DNA of 64,000 nucleotides from Manihot esculenta. Lineage: Eukaryota; Streptophyta; Magnoliopsida; Malpighiales; Euphorbiaceae. This document shows positions 12,037-24,762 of the stretch, piece by piece. Every line of letters begins with the position of its first letter. Within the stretch, counting starts at the first letter, position 1. The position numbers and the translations under genes were made by a program. Where the stretch lies: the NCBI RefSeq assembly GCF_001659605.2, contig NC_035170.2:31414020-31478019 (forward strand), read 5' to 3'. Under the pieces are notes generated by a model, which saw only the letters and a program-made list of their open reading frames with translations, did no database searches and was not told the DNA's origin.

Positions 12037-14630
12037 ATGAAAATGACGACAATTGCATCTTTACCATCATCAATACCCACAACCTCAAAGTTGACTCTTT
12101 TAACAAACCCATCAAAACCCACTGTCCAAATCCTCAAGCAAACGAACCCTTTTCATAATTTCCCCAAGTTTACACATTTGCATATAGTTCTAAAACCCAG
12201 AGTCCTAAAGAGGTCCTTTGCAGTAGCAGAAGAGACAGCACCAGTTGCTCCGCTTGACCCTTCTTCGGAGGCTGCCAGGAGGCTGTACATTGGTAACATT
12301 CCAAGGACTCTGGATAACGAGGAGCTCAAAAAAATTGTTGAAGAACATGGTGCTGTGGAAAAAGCTGAGGTATTTGGTTATAACATGTTATTCTAATTGT
12401 TTTTTCGTAGAATAATATTATCTCAATTTGGTGGATTTTGTGTAAGAAATTATGAGTTTGGTCCTGGTGCTTTATGTTTTTGCCTTGATGTTGCTAGGAT
12501 TGTGGACTGAATCTGTCAAATTGCTTTACTAATGATTTTTCTTTCTGTATTATTTTTCTGAAATATGAATTTAAAGAAAAACAGTGATTTTGAACTAATC
12601 TGTGTTCTCTCAGATGTATTTTTGTTATACTATAGATATGTTATTTTGTGGAAAAGAATTTAGGATTTTCTGTTTTGATTAATCCAAAAAATCAATGGGG
12701 TGTTATGTTTAGGAATGATAACCTAAAAATTTTGCGATTGTGTTAAAAATGTCTAATATCCAGTTCTTTGTAAATATCAAGTGCTAATTTGCTTTATGCT
12801 TTTATTTTTTCCATTAGTGGTTTAAAACCAGTAATGCTGGCAAAATTTGATAGAGATGCTTAAATGTCGTAATAAGAATGATTGGTATTTTACTTGTCCT
12901 TTGTTTATATATCTCTCGGCTACAACCTTTTTGTATGATTAGATAGAACAAATGATGCTGCTTCTCCAATTAGGTCTTAATTTGCTAGACCATTTCAATT
13001 TGTTTATATCTATGTAAGAAGAGATGCAAAGGGAAGGGATTATTATTATCATTTCAAGAATTCTAGTCATAATGGGTGAAATTTGAAGTTCCAAACCAAA
13101 TTCCAACTTGACATGATAATTAGCAGGTAGTATTTCAGCGAGGATTGAGGTTCTAAATTCTGAATATATAATCTTGCCAAGATAGTCTGGTGATGAAAAT
13201 TGAGATAATTCATTAATCATCTTCTCTTGTTTTCTTTATAGGTTATGTATGATAAGTACTCTGGTAGGAGCCGTCGATTTGCATTTGTAACAATGAAAAC
13301 TGTTGAAGATGCAAATGCTGCAATCGAGAAACTGAATGGCACGGTAAGCTTTGTGTATATTAGAAGTACAAGAAGATATGATGTCATTGCTGATGATCGA
13401 TTGCTTTGCTTCTTTAGATCGTTGCATAGCAATAGACTAACCAGATATATTTGGCTTTAATTTGCAGGAAATCGGAGGACGTGAGATTAAAGTAAACATT
13501 ACAGAGAAACCTTTGCTATCAATTGATCTGTCCCTTCTCCAGGTTGAGGAATCTCAATTCATTGACAGTCCTCATAAAGTTTATGTTGGAAATCTTGCTA
13601 AAACAGTAACAACAGAAATGCTCAAGAACTTCTTTTCTGAGAAGGGAAAGGTTCTTAGTGCAAAAGTTTCAAGAGTTCCAGGGACCTCAAAATCTAGTGG
13701 ATACGGGTTTGTTACATTCTCTTCGGATGAGGACGTAGAAGCTGCCATCTCATCTTTAAATAATTCTGTAAGTTTTTGCTGAGAGAGGTTAAATAGACGA
13801 TTAAGCATGGAAATCTGTACACATGCACTCATATTCAGTTTGATAAATAAACTTGCAGTCATGCTTTCTTGTTTTTGCCATGGATTCATGCATGCTTCTC
13901 ATTTTCACACACTTTGTCTTTTGATTTCTGTCAAATTGTGTTAGGAGACCCAGCCTCAACAAGATCCAGCTACAAGTGACAGCTAATGCTGCCACGTGTT
14001 GCTGCTAGGTTTCAATTGTCATTTTCTCAAGTTGTTAATTGTTGTCGTATTTTCAAGAGTATATTTTCAAGAGTCATGTAATTAGTGATTAAGCTATGTT
14101 CTTAGTAGTTAACCCATGATGTAAATAGTGTAAGTTAATGTTGCTTTTCCTTGGTGAAAAGAAGGAGATCCTTCATGTTGCTTAGTGATTCCCTGTTTTT
14201 AGGAGATGCTTATGTCTCCCTCTTATATTTAAGTGCAAAATCTCGATAAAAAGATTGAGAAAATTTTTCAAAATTTTTTGAGTATTTCAACTCAAGAGTT
14301 CAGCTTCTCTCTAGAGCATGTTCCATTGCAACCATAGGTTGCACAAAGAAAATTTCGTCATCAGAAAATTCCAGCAATATATCCATAACTCGATCCATTT
14401 TTAAGACCCTAACAAATTGCCATGTGTATTTTTCTTCCATAATATGCATTTTCCTTGTAGCATTTATGTGAATTAGTAGCTTCATCTACTGGCTGTTCAC
14501 ACATGGAGATGTTTGCTCACTTCTTTTCTTGTTGTCTATTTTGGTTATCATTCAGCTATTTCATTTCTCTGATGCTAAATTCTCATTGCAGTTGCTGGAA
14601 GGCCAACAAATTCGCGTAAACAAGACCTAA
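12037..14630 (+). CDS. Plastid two-RRM RNA-binding protein, PSRP2-like, four exons
   Basis: Exons are 12037-12369, 13242-13343, 13468-13767 and 14592-14630, all GT-AG and all phase 0, giving 257 aa. Residues 1 to about 60 are rich in Ser, Thr and Pro with few acids, as in a plastid transit peptide. RRM1 (about 82-158) has LYIGNI (RNP2) and RRFAFVTM (RNP1). RRM2 (about 182-257) has VYVGNL and GYGFVTF. Length and layout match plastid-specific ribosomal protein 2 and related plastid ribonucleoproteins, which bind plastid RNA or the small ribosomal subunit. The protein ends [10 protein letters not shown] second Met codon two codons downstream (12043) could also start it. The last exon codes only 12 aa and lies after an 824-bp intron. 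Confidence 0.9.
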
Positions 14631-15739
14631 TTTAGTTTGTAGCAACCTGGACATGGAGAACAGAGTACTTTGTGTCCATCACATTGAAATTTAAGGCAGT
14701 CTTTTGCTAATTAAATCTTTAGAAATGTACATTTCTCTGGTGACCATTATCATATGTTCTGTTTGTATCCTAGTTCTGTCATTGTTTTTGGCCAAAGTTC
14801 ATTGCTTGAAAGCAAATTCACGCTTTAGAAAGTTGGAGCCTGAGAACTGGCTCTTATGTTTATAATGATGCTTCAAAATGAGGTAAACTATTCAAACTTT
14901 AGGGAGACTTAGCCTGTTTATGTGGGTTTTTGAGTTTAAATTAGTTGATTTGAGCTTAGTGAATCATGAACATGCCTGGTGTGGTTGGTGAAAAAAGCAG
15001 TTTTTTTTTTTGGCAAAGAAAAAACAGTTTGGTGAATTCCTAAGTTTTTTCGACATCAATTGACAATTGATACGTATTGGAAGGAACTCAGGATTTGAGT
15101 TGCAAGTTCATGCTTGATTATTTCTGCATTTAGCCGCATAAACAGTGCTCTTATCCCAAGTTCTCATCAATGAAATGATATGTTTTTAGTTTTCACATGT
15201 AATTACCATTTCAAAACAAAAGACATTAATACAGTTACAGTAAGAAATGCTTGCATGTTCTTCCCATCTTCTATATAGGAATTTAAGCACTTAGCTATTT
15301 GTGAGTTGCTCAAATTCAACTCAAAATAATAAATGCGAGTCGAGGTCAAGTAAGCATGACAAGTTGGTGACTCTGAGTTCATGCTCGATTGCTTTCACTG
15401 AAAGCACAGGCTACTAGCAAAAGCAAGATGCTTCTAAAGCTAGAATCCTCACTAAGCTTCTGTTTTTTCCCAAGTAATGAATTTTCTCAAACATCCCCTC
15501 TTATAACAAAGAGAGAACATTCTAGAATATCTCTAGCTGAGCAAGTAGTTTCGTTTTGCATTTTGAAATCGTCAACATAGTACCATCTTCACAGTCCAAT
15601 AAGCTATAATCCATTGAAATATATCAGATTCATACATCTTTGATGCTTAAACTCAACATTATTAGCAAGCTTTGCTTACGAAACAGGCAAACAGTTCTAC
15701 AGTATATAAGATTTCCAACTATCTTAGAGGAAGGATGAC
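14631..15739. other. Convergent 3' intergenic region
   Basis: It contains the 3' flanks of the RRM gene (+) and the Clot gene (-). A T-run at about 15001-15012 is the only low-complexity feature. No further gene is seen. Confidence 0.5.
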
Positions 15740-17055
15740 TTATTTGCTAGAAACAAGGGCATCAATTTTGTCCTCGAGGTGTGCTTCATAGTCCTCAAGG
15801 CGACCTTTGATTGCATCATTCTCCCAGCTGACTAGTGTAGGAACTCCAGTGAGCTTGAACTTTGAGTCCACCCTCCATGGATGCTGAGGATTTCTCCAGG
15901 TTGGTCTATCCCCAACATAAGCTCGCAGGAGTACAATGTTATCTGATGATGCTTCCAGCTTCTTGTTAATGACAGGTTCAGCTCTTACACAGTCTGGATA
16001 GAGATGTAAAAAGACAACAGATAATTTACATATTGCAATGAGTTCACCATTGTTGAGATCTTCAAACCAAGCACACTTAACAAAGCACAGAAATTTCATA
16101 TTGCTTTCACGTCCTTCGAAAATGAAAATGCACTTCATTGATAAGATAACATCATGAAAGGGACTGTAGTGAAGTGAAAAGATCGAATCAAACAACATAG
16201 ACTTACAACTAAAACATTAAACCATTGTTCATATCTCGAATCAAAACAAAGAACCAGGAAGGATCTACATTGTAAGGGGATTATAGTTTCACCAAACACA
16301 CTTAGGTATCAACCTTGCAGCAATTTCATATCAACAGGCATCAATGAGCTTTAGCTCCGTGGTACTACAGCTTGGTCCAGAGTTCAGTGAAGTCCAAATG
16401 AATAAAGAAAGAAGGGTGCACACACCACATGCCATTCCAAATAAATATGCTTATTTCAACAATTGCACCACCTGCAGTTCGAACAGTTGCAGATACATCA
16501 CACAGAGCACAAACTTCCACCTTGAAAGCAATTTCAAGAGGAATCTTAACTATCATTCCCCCTTTCAATTCCATTTGCTTCAACAGTGAGAGCAATCATC
16601 CAAGCAATTAGGGCACCAACTTATAAAATACCATCAATTCTTTAAACTCTATTCAAAGAAAACTCTATCTCACGAGCTTTTTTGCCCCTTTCAAGGGGCA
16701 TAAACAAACAAACACCCATAAACATACAACACAGAATTATAGCTCAGTGAAGAGTATAACAAATAAATCCCAGCACAAAAGCAAAACCCATATAAAAAAA
16801 ATTCAAAAGAAATAACTTTGACAGAAGTTATAATAATGAGTGATCTTTTTGATCCATTATGAACTAAAAGAGATATATTTTTTCCGCTATCAAAATAGGG
16901 AAGAACATACCGGGGCACCAGCTGAGATTAGTAGATGGGTCATTATCTGCCAAGAAAAGGATCAAATTAGCTTTGTTTTGTGGTGCCTCCGATTTGAACT
17001 TCTCAAACACGCCGTCGAAGGTTGATACGGTGGCATCCAGCAACTTCAGAGGCAT
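15740..17055 (-). CDS. Thioredoxin-like protein Clot (TXNDC17 family), two exons
   Basis: Exons on the minus strand are 17055-16911 and 15993-15740, GT-AG, joined inside a GAC codon, giving 132 aa, close to the usual length. The splice creates the motif WCPDC (W in SWCP, D split by the intron), the redox site of the Clot/TRP14 group. The start is MPLKLLDATVSTFDGVFEKF; the later GVPTLVSW keeps the cis-Pro of thioredoxin folds. Family members are cytosolic disulfide reductases that receive electrons from thioredoxin reductase. The 917-bp intron holds only short chance frames. The gene is convergent with the RRM gene on its left. Confidence 0.93.
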
Positions 17056-17179
17056 TTTCTCGGTTTCGCAAAAGAAGGATAGATTAGTGAGAGGGAAAAT
17101 GTACCTCAGCAGAAAATGAAGGCAAGAGATAAGAGAATGGGTCGTCGAAATGTCCGATATGCCATTCCGTGTGGAATTT

Positions 17180-17659
17180 ATTTGTATTTATGCTACATTT
17201 GTTCCATAAAAAATTATTTTGCAAGAATTTTTTTTATATTTTTTTATATTTACAGTATTTAGAAAAAAAATTAATTAATAAAAAATATTTTATTGATTAA
17301 AATAAAAATTAAATTATTAACTAAAAAATTAAGTTGGAGATTTGTTGATACTTATTATGACATGGAGTTCACGCTTCACTAAAATATACCTAAATATAAT
17401 TAGGTTCTAAGTCTTTAAAATAAGCTAATAAGTGATGCTTTATTATTAATAATAATTACTCTCTATTTTATAATTTTTATCTATTTTTTAAATTTTTTCT
17501 AGACTATAGTAATATATAAATTAAATATTATAATTTAATTTAATTTTATCTTATTTTTTAAAAAAATTTCTAAAATATCTCTTAATATTTAATAAAACTT
17601 AATATATTTAAGATGGTTATAATTGGACAATTAATAAAAAAAAATTATATTTCTTCACA
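17180..17659. other. AT-rich DNA left of the large retrotransposon
   Basis: Very AT-rich and without coding signal; it ends at the target duplication of the retrotransposon beginning at 17667. Confidence 0.5.
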
Positions 17660-17666
17660 TGTGTGA

Positions 17667-18223
17667 TGTTGTTGAAATTATATTGATGACGTGGCTGGAA
17701 TGAAATTGTGTTGTGGTTGGCTAGAACTTGCAAGAGAGGAAACGTGAGGTGGTAGTGGGTGCCCACGACAACACTCCAGTGTTCAAGTCAGTATTTTGAA
17801 GAACAGAGAGAATGCAATAGATTATTTCAAATTTGAGTAGTGTTAGAGATAATATATCTTTGTCTTTGTAATTCTCTTCCTTTTATATTGTAAGAGGCAG
17901 AGATAAGTATGATATCTTTCTGATAATTCGATGGTAATGTGGCCGTCTGCTTGATATAGGACATCATCAGCCAACAAGTGGAAATACCATGATTACAGGA
18001 TAATAGAGATATGTTGGATTGTCCTTGACAATGGTAACCTCGTGTCGAGGCTCACCTTGATGAGGGAAGGGTAAGTCTTTTGGTGATGACCCGTGTGTTT
18101 GCGGTGTCCGGATCTTGCTTTTTCGGAATAGACTGTCTTTCCTATGTGTTTGGTCCTTGTCACGTGGCCCTACATCATAGTGACAACTTGTGGCTTTCCT
18201 TGAGGAGATGTTATGTAACATCA
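17667..18223 (-). repeat. 3' LTR of the Tat-like element
   Basis: On the plus strand it starts TGTTGTTGAAATTA and ends GTAACATCA. Blocks shared with 28025-28563 include GATGACCCGTGTGTTTGCGG against AATGACCCGTGTGTTTGCGG. Just inside, 18226-18236 read on the minus strand is purine-rich (ACGGGAGGACATT), a possible polypurine tract. Confidence 0.8.
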
Positions 18224-18546
18224 AATGTCCTCCCGTTAGTTTTCGATTCTTTAGATTCGACGGAGGTATCTCTTATCGATGTCTGGGGCACGTGGCTCCT
18301 CAAGGTTAGTTTCTAGTTGCTCATGTCGTTTCGCCTAACTAGCCTTTCCATAATCACTGTTATGTTTATCATGCCGCATTTAAAACTCACTGTCAAAATC
18401 GTCCTATAAAAGCCCTTTATCTTCTTCAAATATTACTTTTGTTTTCTGTAATTTTTTAGAGAGATTTACTCCACAGCTTCCTTCCCACTTCTATTCCTTA
18501 CAGTCTCACTTTTCTTACGATAATTTAGTTTTCCTTTTTCTTTAAC

Positions 18547-20560
18547 ATGAACAAGAACACTTCTTCTTCCCTTAGCAGGATTTCTGTCTCTAGTTCCTCT
18601 CCTGATGGCCCCATCCAAGCGCCACCCTTATTGTTCCTTTGAGGGAGGCTCTAGAGAATGAGGGTGGTCTACTCAGTGATACCCAGTCTGACTTCTTGGA
18701 GCGTGACATGGATCGTTTGCACGATACTTACCGTATTCCTCGAGAGTCTTTCTGAAATTTTGCTCCTTTTTCCTATTTCCGTGCTAATGACTTGATCCCT
18801 ATCGAAGACACTATCATTGTCTTCGAAAAGCAGTTGAAAGCTGGCCTTCGCTTCCCCCTAGACCCTTTCTTCGTGGAGGTCCTCCGGTTTCACAAGCTTT
18901 TTATTGCCCAACTTCATCCCAATGGCTAGAGAATCTTGATGGCTTTTCAGTTTGTATATCTTAACAATCACATTGAACCTAGTGTAGCACTTTTCTTCTA
19001 GCTATACCAACTAGGTACTCATAAAAATGAGAAATTCTGGTACTTTAGTAGTTGAAAGCACTTGAACATTTTTTACCGGATGCCTTCTTATTTGAAGTAG
19101 TGAAAGAATAAATTTTTTGACCTCCATCATCAGATGCCGGGGGGTTTTGGGCATCTTCAAACCAGTTGACATTATTGGGTGGAGTTGAAAAGGGATGGGG
19201 TTCATCCGAGGAGAGAGCAGGACGAAACTTTAGCCTTTTTCCTAGCAATGGCTAAAGTCCTAAAGAAAATTGACATTGCCCAAGCAATGAGGAACACCAT
19301 TTTATCCTAGCAGAGTCATCTACCGGCAAACCAAATCTGCGATTCTCACTTGCCCAATTTTTGCAGCCTTTCTGCAAGCATTCCCCTGGCTCGGGATTAG
19401 GGTACTTCTCTTTCTCTCTTTTTTATTTTTTGAACTGCTTTTCTTACTTACTTTTTCTTTTATTTGTAGATATGGTCAGGACAACCAGATTCACCGAGGC
19501 AGTACGTACTGCTTGTAAGGGCAAGACTGTTGCTGTTGGGGTTTCTAGTACTCCTGCTAAGCGTGCTCGCTCTTCAAAAATGGTGATTGTACTTCCTCCT
19601 CATGGTCCCCAACCTACGGCCGAGGAGTTGACACCCTTTCAGCTTAAATCTTTAGCCCCAGGTGCTTCTGCTTCTGTCCCAGCTCCTGAACTCTCTGTTG
19701 TTGTCCCTTCTCCCTTTGTTCCTGCCTTTACGAGCATGGAGGTCGAGTCTTCTTGGTCTACAGGCATTCAGCGCTTGGCCTTGGCACTAAACCGGGCGCC
19801 CTCACTCCTTGATGACCCTTCTCTAGGTCTCCTGCTAATCAAAAGCTCCCTAAGGCCCCTAGATCGTCGCCACTTTAATGAGATTGAGATGAAAGAGTTG
19901 TTTGTTAACGCCATTCATTCTGCACTTGAGGGTCCCTATATGGCCAAAGAGTGTTTTAAAGCCTTAAGTTGGGAGTTTGATGCGACTCATAGGGGGCTCT
20001 TGACTGAGGAATGTTCAAGCTTGAAGGCCCAAGTTGCCGAAGTTGAAGGCACTATGAAGGAGACCCTGGAGTCAGTGGACAAGCTTCAGGCTGATCTTGA
20101 CGCTGCCCTTACTTCTAACTTGGGCCTTGAGGGTCAGGCTAAAGCTGTCAAGGATCAAGTGGCCCTATTGTAGTGCTAGGCCTTAGAGCTGCAAGCTCAA
20201 ATTGAGGAGGCATGGGCTGCCTTTACCAAGGTTGCTAAGCTCGAGGTGGAACTTAAGGAGACAGTGGCCCAGGGTAGGGAGATGTTTATTCAAGGCCAGG
20301 ATTCAGTGAGGAATGAGTTGATGAAGTGTTTTCCTTTTAAGAATTTCTCCTGGATAGATGACATCCTTTCTAAGGAAGAAAATGAGGGTGAAGAAGAGCA
20401 TTTTGAAGATACTCTCACCGAAGAGGAGCGTGATGAAGATGTTGCCTCCAATCGAAATTGGGCAGATGAGAATTTCTCCTGTTAATGTAATAGATGTTGA
20501 AAATATCAATATAATGGAGACTTGGGCAGATGAGCCTAATGACCTTGCCCTTTTGTAACT
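18547..20560 (+). pseudogene. Antisense extra ORF of the Tat-like element (putative gypsy-type transposon domain)
   Basis: A degenerate reading frame starts MNKNTSSSLSRISVSSSS at 18547 and continues after frameshifts. Its first half carries MDRLHDTYRIPRESF and AGLRFPLDPFFVEVL followed by QLHPNG, the signature of the plant domain named 'putative gypsy type transposon' (PF04195). A likely intron (about 19402-19470, GT...AG) precedes MVRTTRFTEAVRTACKGKT. Codons to 20173 are open, and after one in-frame stop the same frame runs on through 20246-20485. The C-terminal half is a predicted coiled coil (long Leu/Glu/Lys-rich helices) with an acidic tail. At least eight stops lie in the first half. Its role in the element is unknown. 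Confidence 0.7.
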
Positions 20561-20869
20561 TTTTATAATTTTAATGAGAATATTTTGCCCTTATTTTCGT
20601 TAAGCGTTTATACTTTCTGCAAATAACCTCTTTTGAAAAATTTGCTCAAAGGGCTACCACCCGTCCATGACGGTTGGTCACGGGTCTGTCTTGTGGCCAT
20701 GAAATAAGAGACTTAGTGAATTTTCAGAATGGGACAAACACCCGGACATAAGGTACAGCTAATGCCCGCCCTATGGCCTGGGCATGAACTGCCTTAGGAT
20801 TTTTCTATGCTAGTCTATTATCCAACCATAATCTCATCGATTTCCTACCTCATGGCCTTGATTAGTAGG

Positions 20870-21420
20870 TTCGACGCTTAAGTGGTCTGGCAGAAACTGC
20901 CTTGTGACCTTGTATGTGAAAACTGTCTTGTGACCTTAATTCGTGGGACCAATACTCGAGCAGTCTGGTGGAAATTGCCTAGCAAAAACTACCTTGTGGC
21001 CTTAATTCGTCGAACCAACGCTCGAATGGTTTGGAGGAAACCGCCTCGTGATCTATCCAGGCAAAAACTGCCTTGTGGCCTTGATTCGTGGGACCAACGC
21101 CTGAGTGGTCTAGTGGAAACCGCCTTGTGACTTAGCTTTGCGAAAACTGTCTTGTGACCTTGATTCATGGGACCAATGCTCGAATGGTCTAGCGAAAATT
21201 GCCTTATGACTTGGCCTGATGAAAACTGCTTTGTGGCCTTGATTTGTGGGACCAATGCTCGAGTGGTCTGGCAAAAATCGCCTTGTGACCTAGCTTGATG
21301 AAAACTGCCTTGTGGTCTTGATTTGTAGGACCAATGCCCAGTGGTCTAGCAAAAACCGCCTTGTGACCTAGCCTGGCAAAAACTTCATTGTGGCCTTGAT
21401 TCATGGGACCAACGCCTGAG
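20870..21420. repeat. Minisatellite of about 70-80 bp units, about seven copies
   Basis: GGACCAA-type cores recur near 20946, 21014, 21089, 21166, 21246, 21327 and 21406, each followed by a variant of CTCGAGTGGTCTGG and AAACTGCCTTGTG. Units are imperfect and range in length. It lies between the antisense ORF and the gag side of the retrotransposon. The KAVFARP-like open frames on the minus strand are translations of the repeat. Confidence 0.75.
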
Positions 21421-24137
21421 TTAATCTATTGTTCATTTTCACCAAATAACATAACATATGAAAATATCTTGTTAATTTTGTTATTAAAAGAATATCCTCC
21501 ATTTAAATATGAGAATGGAAGCATTCGGTTCCCTCAAATGGCTGACAAAATGTAAAAAATACCAGAACTCCCATGAGATTTTGGCCGGACGACTCCCATG
21601 GGAGAATGTTTTCTAAGATATCTAAAAGTTTCCTACCAACCCGATAATTATGTTTGTAATCTGCGTACTTTTTCTACCCCTTGCCGCATCTTTTTTTTTA
21701 TCATATGTATAACTCCTACGGGTTCTCTATCAGAAGTTGTCTTAGGGGTTGTTTGCTTGGGTTCAGATCTCTTTTCTTCTTTTTCCTTTCTTCTGAATTT
21801 TCAAAGGATGACATCCCTTATCAGTATTTCAATCTCGTGCTTTAGTGTCGGTTCCCTCAAACCGTCTTCTCGGGATTGAGTTTGGGCAGCCACTTGATTT
21901 CTTTATCATTTTTCCTGATCCACATTAAGACATGAGTTTATTAGTCATTTAGCCGAGTGTAATTCTTATACTTACTCTGTTCATCCTTGTAACGACCCGG
22001 AAGCCGATACCCCTCTGTAACGGCCCGAACCGCCACCGGCGCTAGGATCCAGATCGGCTTAAGGCCGCCGGGACCCGTAGCAAGCCAACATACATACTAT
22101 TACCGGGTAAAATCCCATGCATGATCAAAAACTTTAATATAAAAACTTAGACATAAAACCTGAAATCTGAACATACACCAAGCTTGATCCGTATGCTACA
22201 ACGTAACTATGAACATAAACCTTCCCATGCTAGAGCCCTCATCAAATGCTCTAACTGGGTCAACATTACATACATCAAGCCTGGTTCTCATCTCAACATA
22301 AAAACATTACATAACCATGCATCAACAGGGATTAACCAATCTATAGGGCCAAGCACACTCTAATCCAAAAACATTTACTCTACTATCAGTTACATACATT
22401 ATCTTCTATTACATTACATCATCTTATATTGCATGTCCACTTCTAGAACTACTAAACTGAAACATAAACAAAGCCTTAACTCTTGAGACTTCCCGATCAA
22501 CTTCAAACCTGCAACACTGGGGTTAGGGGAGAGGGGTGAGCTAAAAAGCCCAGTGAGTAGAAACATAGAAAACAGTTCATTAATTACATGCTCTCATGAA
22601 ATGCGTCATAACACAAAGAAATCACATAACTGTCTCTGGTCCGTCTCGGGGCTCATGCTATTCCCCACGGAATGTTTTTAGAGAGTTCCTTTTTTGCTAG
22701 CATCCTTTACTCTCAAGGATCGGACATGACTTCAAAAATCCCTCTGTCGGTGCCCGGCTCCCCCAAAGGAGCTCGCATAGGCCTGTAACATACATGACAG
22801 GGTGCCCAGTCCACAGAGAGCTCACAAGGACTTTCCTACATGTACTTGTCCGGCTCTCAAAGGACTTACCCAAGACTCAATGACAGATATGGGCTATTGA
22901 AGTCGCCTTGGTCCAAACCTTCCTCCATCAACATCAAATAATGCAATGCGCCACCTTCGTGAACTAGTGCAAACAACCTACTACATATAATCATGATGCA
23001 TGAACATGCTTCGGGCATTAGATTTCGTACATAAAAGATTAAGTTTAGTTCTACTCACCTCCTGGCAGACGCTGACTGACTCTGCAACTGCTAGCTCTAC
23101 TGGCCTCCTCGGTCCCTCGGGTCCGATCCTACACAGGTGGACTCGAATGAGGTGCCAAACACATTCTAAATAACTCATAAACATCTCCCCAAAAACCCTC
23201 TAAAACATCACTTAAACATGCATAGAAAACAACCTTGAAAAGGCGGGACAGGGCACTTTCGGCGGCACCTTTGGCGGCCGAACCCTCCCTCCAGAGACGA
23301 AACTCGGGCACCTTCGGCGGCACCTTCGGCGGCCGAAAGTCCCACTCCAGAGACGAAAGTCAGGCACTTTCGGCGGCCGAATCCTTCCTTCGGCGGCCGA
23401 AAGTCCGCTTTCAAGCCAAAACTCAACTTTCGGGGGCAAGGTTAGGCGGCCAAACTATGCATTCAAAGGCAGGTTCGGCGGCCGAAGCCACTTTCGGCGG
23501 CCGAACCTGAGTTCTTCCCAGAAGGGCAGAACTCAGCTTCTCATGCATTCAAGCCTCCCAAACCTTTCAAACACCCAAAAACAAGCACTCAACCTTACCA
23601 AAACATGCATAAACCCTTAACCATGCACAAAGGAGCTTAATAGCTAGATTAAACTCCAAAACACACATCAAAACATACATAGATAGCTTATGACCCACAT
23701 AGGCCAAAACCATCAAAACAACCCAAATCCTCACATACTCTTTCCCAATCATGCATACACTCTCCCACATGCATAACCTAGCCTAAACATTCAACATAGC
23801 ATCATATAAACATACATTGGGCATAAAATCCACATAAATCCTAACATGCATATCTACCCATATACTACCATTAAAACCTCATAGAACCTCATTAAAACAC
23901 AAGGAAAGCAAAGATCCTCACTTACCTCTTGAAGATCGAGGGTTTGTGTGACCCGAACCTTGGAGATGTGGAGGAAACTAGCTCCGGGGTCTCCAAGCTC
24001 CAAATCTTTGATCCAAGCTTAAAACTCTTCAAAATAACCATGGAACTCATGAAAACATGAAGGAGATGAAGAAAGAACATGAAAATGACCAAGGGAGGAC
24101 AAAACTCACCTGAGCTCAAGAATGGGGAGAAAACTCG

Positions 24138-24731
24138 TGTAACGACCCGGAAACCGGACCGCTACCGGCGCTAGGATTCAGGTCGGCTTAAGGCCGCCAG
24201 AACCCGTAGCAAGCCAAACATACATCCTGTGAACCTGTTTAATCCCATACATGGTCAACAACATCCATAAAAATTAAAACTTTTCTTTCATTCAAACATT
24301 TCTTTGCCAAGCCTAGCCTGTGCATGCACAAACATAACATAAACCTCTCATTGGAGTCCTCATCAAATACTCCAATGAGGTAACATAACATAACATAGGC
24401 TTGGATTACATAGGCATCATAAAAACATTATATCTCATACAAGACCATGTGTACAGGGAATACAACAGACTCTAGTCAAGCACATTATTAAACTTACATT
24501 ACATTACATCTCATACTTTTACATTACAAACAAACCATGTCCACAGCTAAGCTATTACATAAACTTCTCTTACTCTGCTGACTTCTCTATCTACTCTGCA
24601 CCTGCAAGACTGGGGTTAGGGGAGAGGGGGTGAGCTATAAAGCCCAATGAGCAGAAACTAAAAACATTTGCTTTAATTCCTCCATTTTTAGGTATATTAT
24701 TATTCATTTTATTATTATTATTATTATTCAT

Positions 24732-24762
<31 letters not shown>

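Noticed and set aside
16344..16611. Open frames on both strands within 16001-16900
   Set aside because: They fall in the intron of the Clot gene and show no protein motif.
20882..21404. Open frames in the minisatellite
   Set aside because: Repeat peptides in several frames follow the DNA repeat, not a protein.
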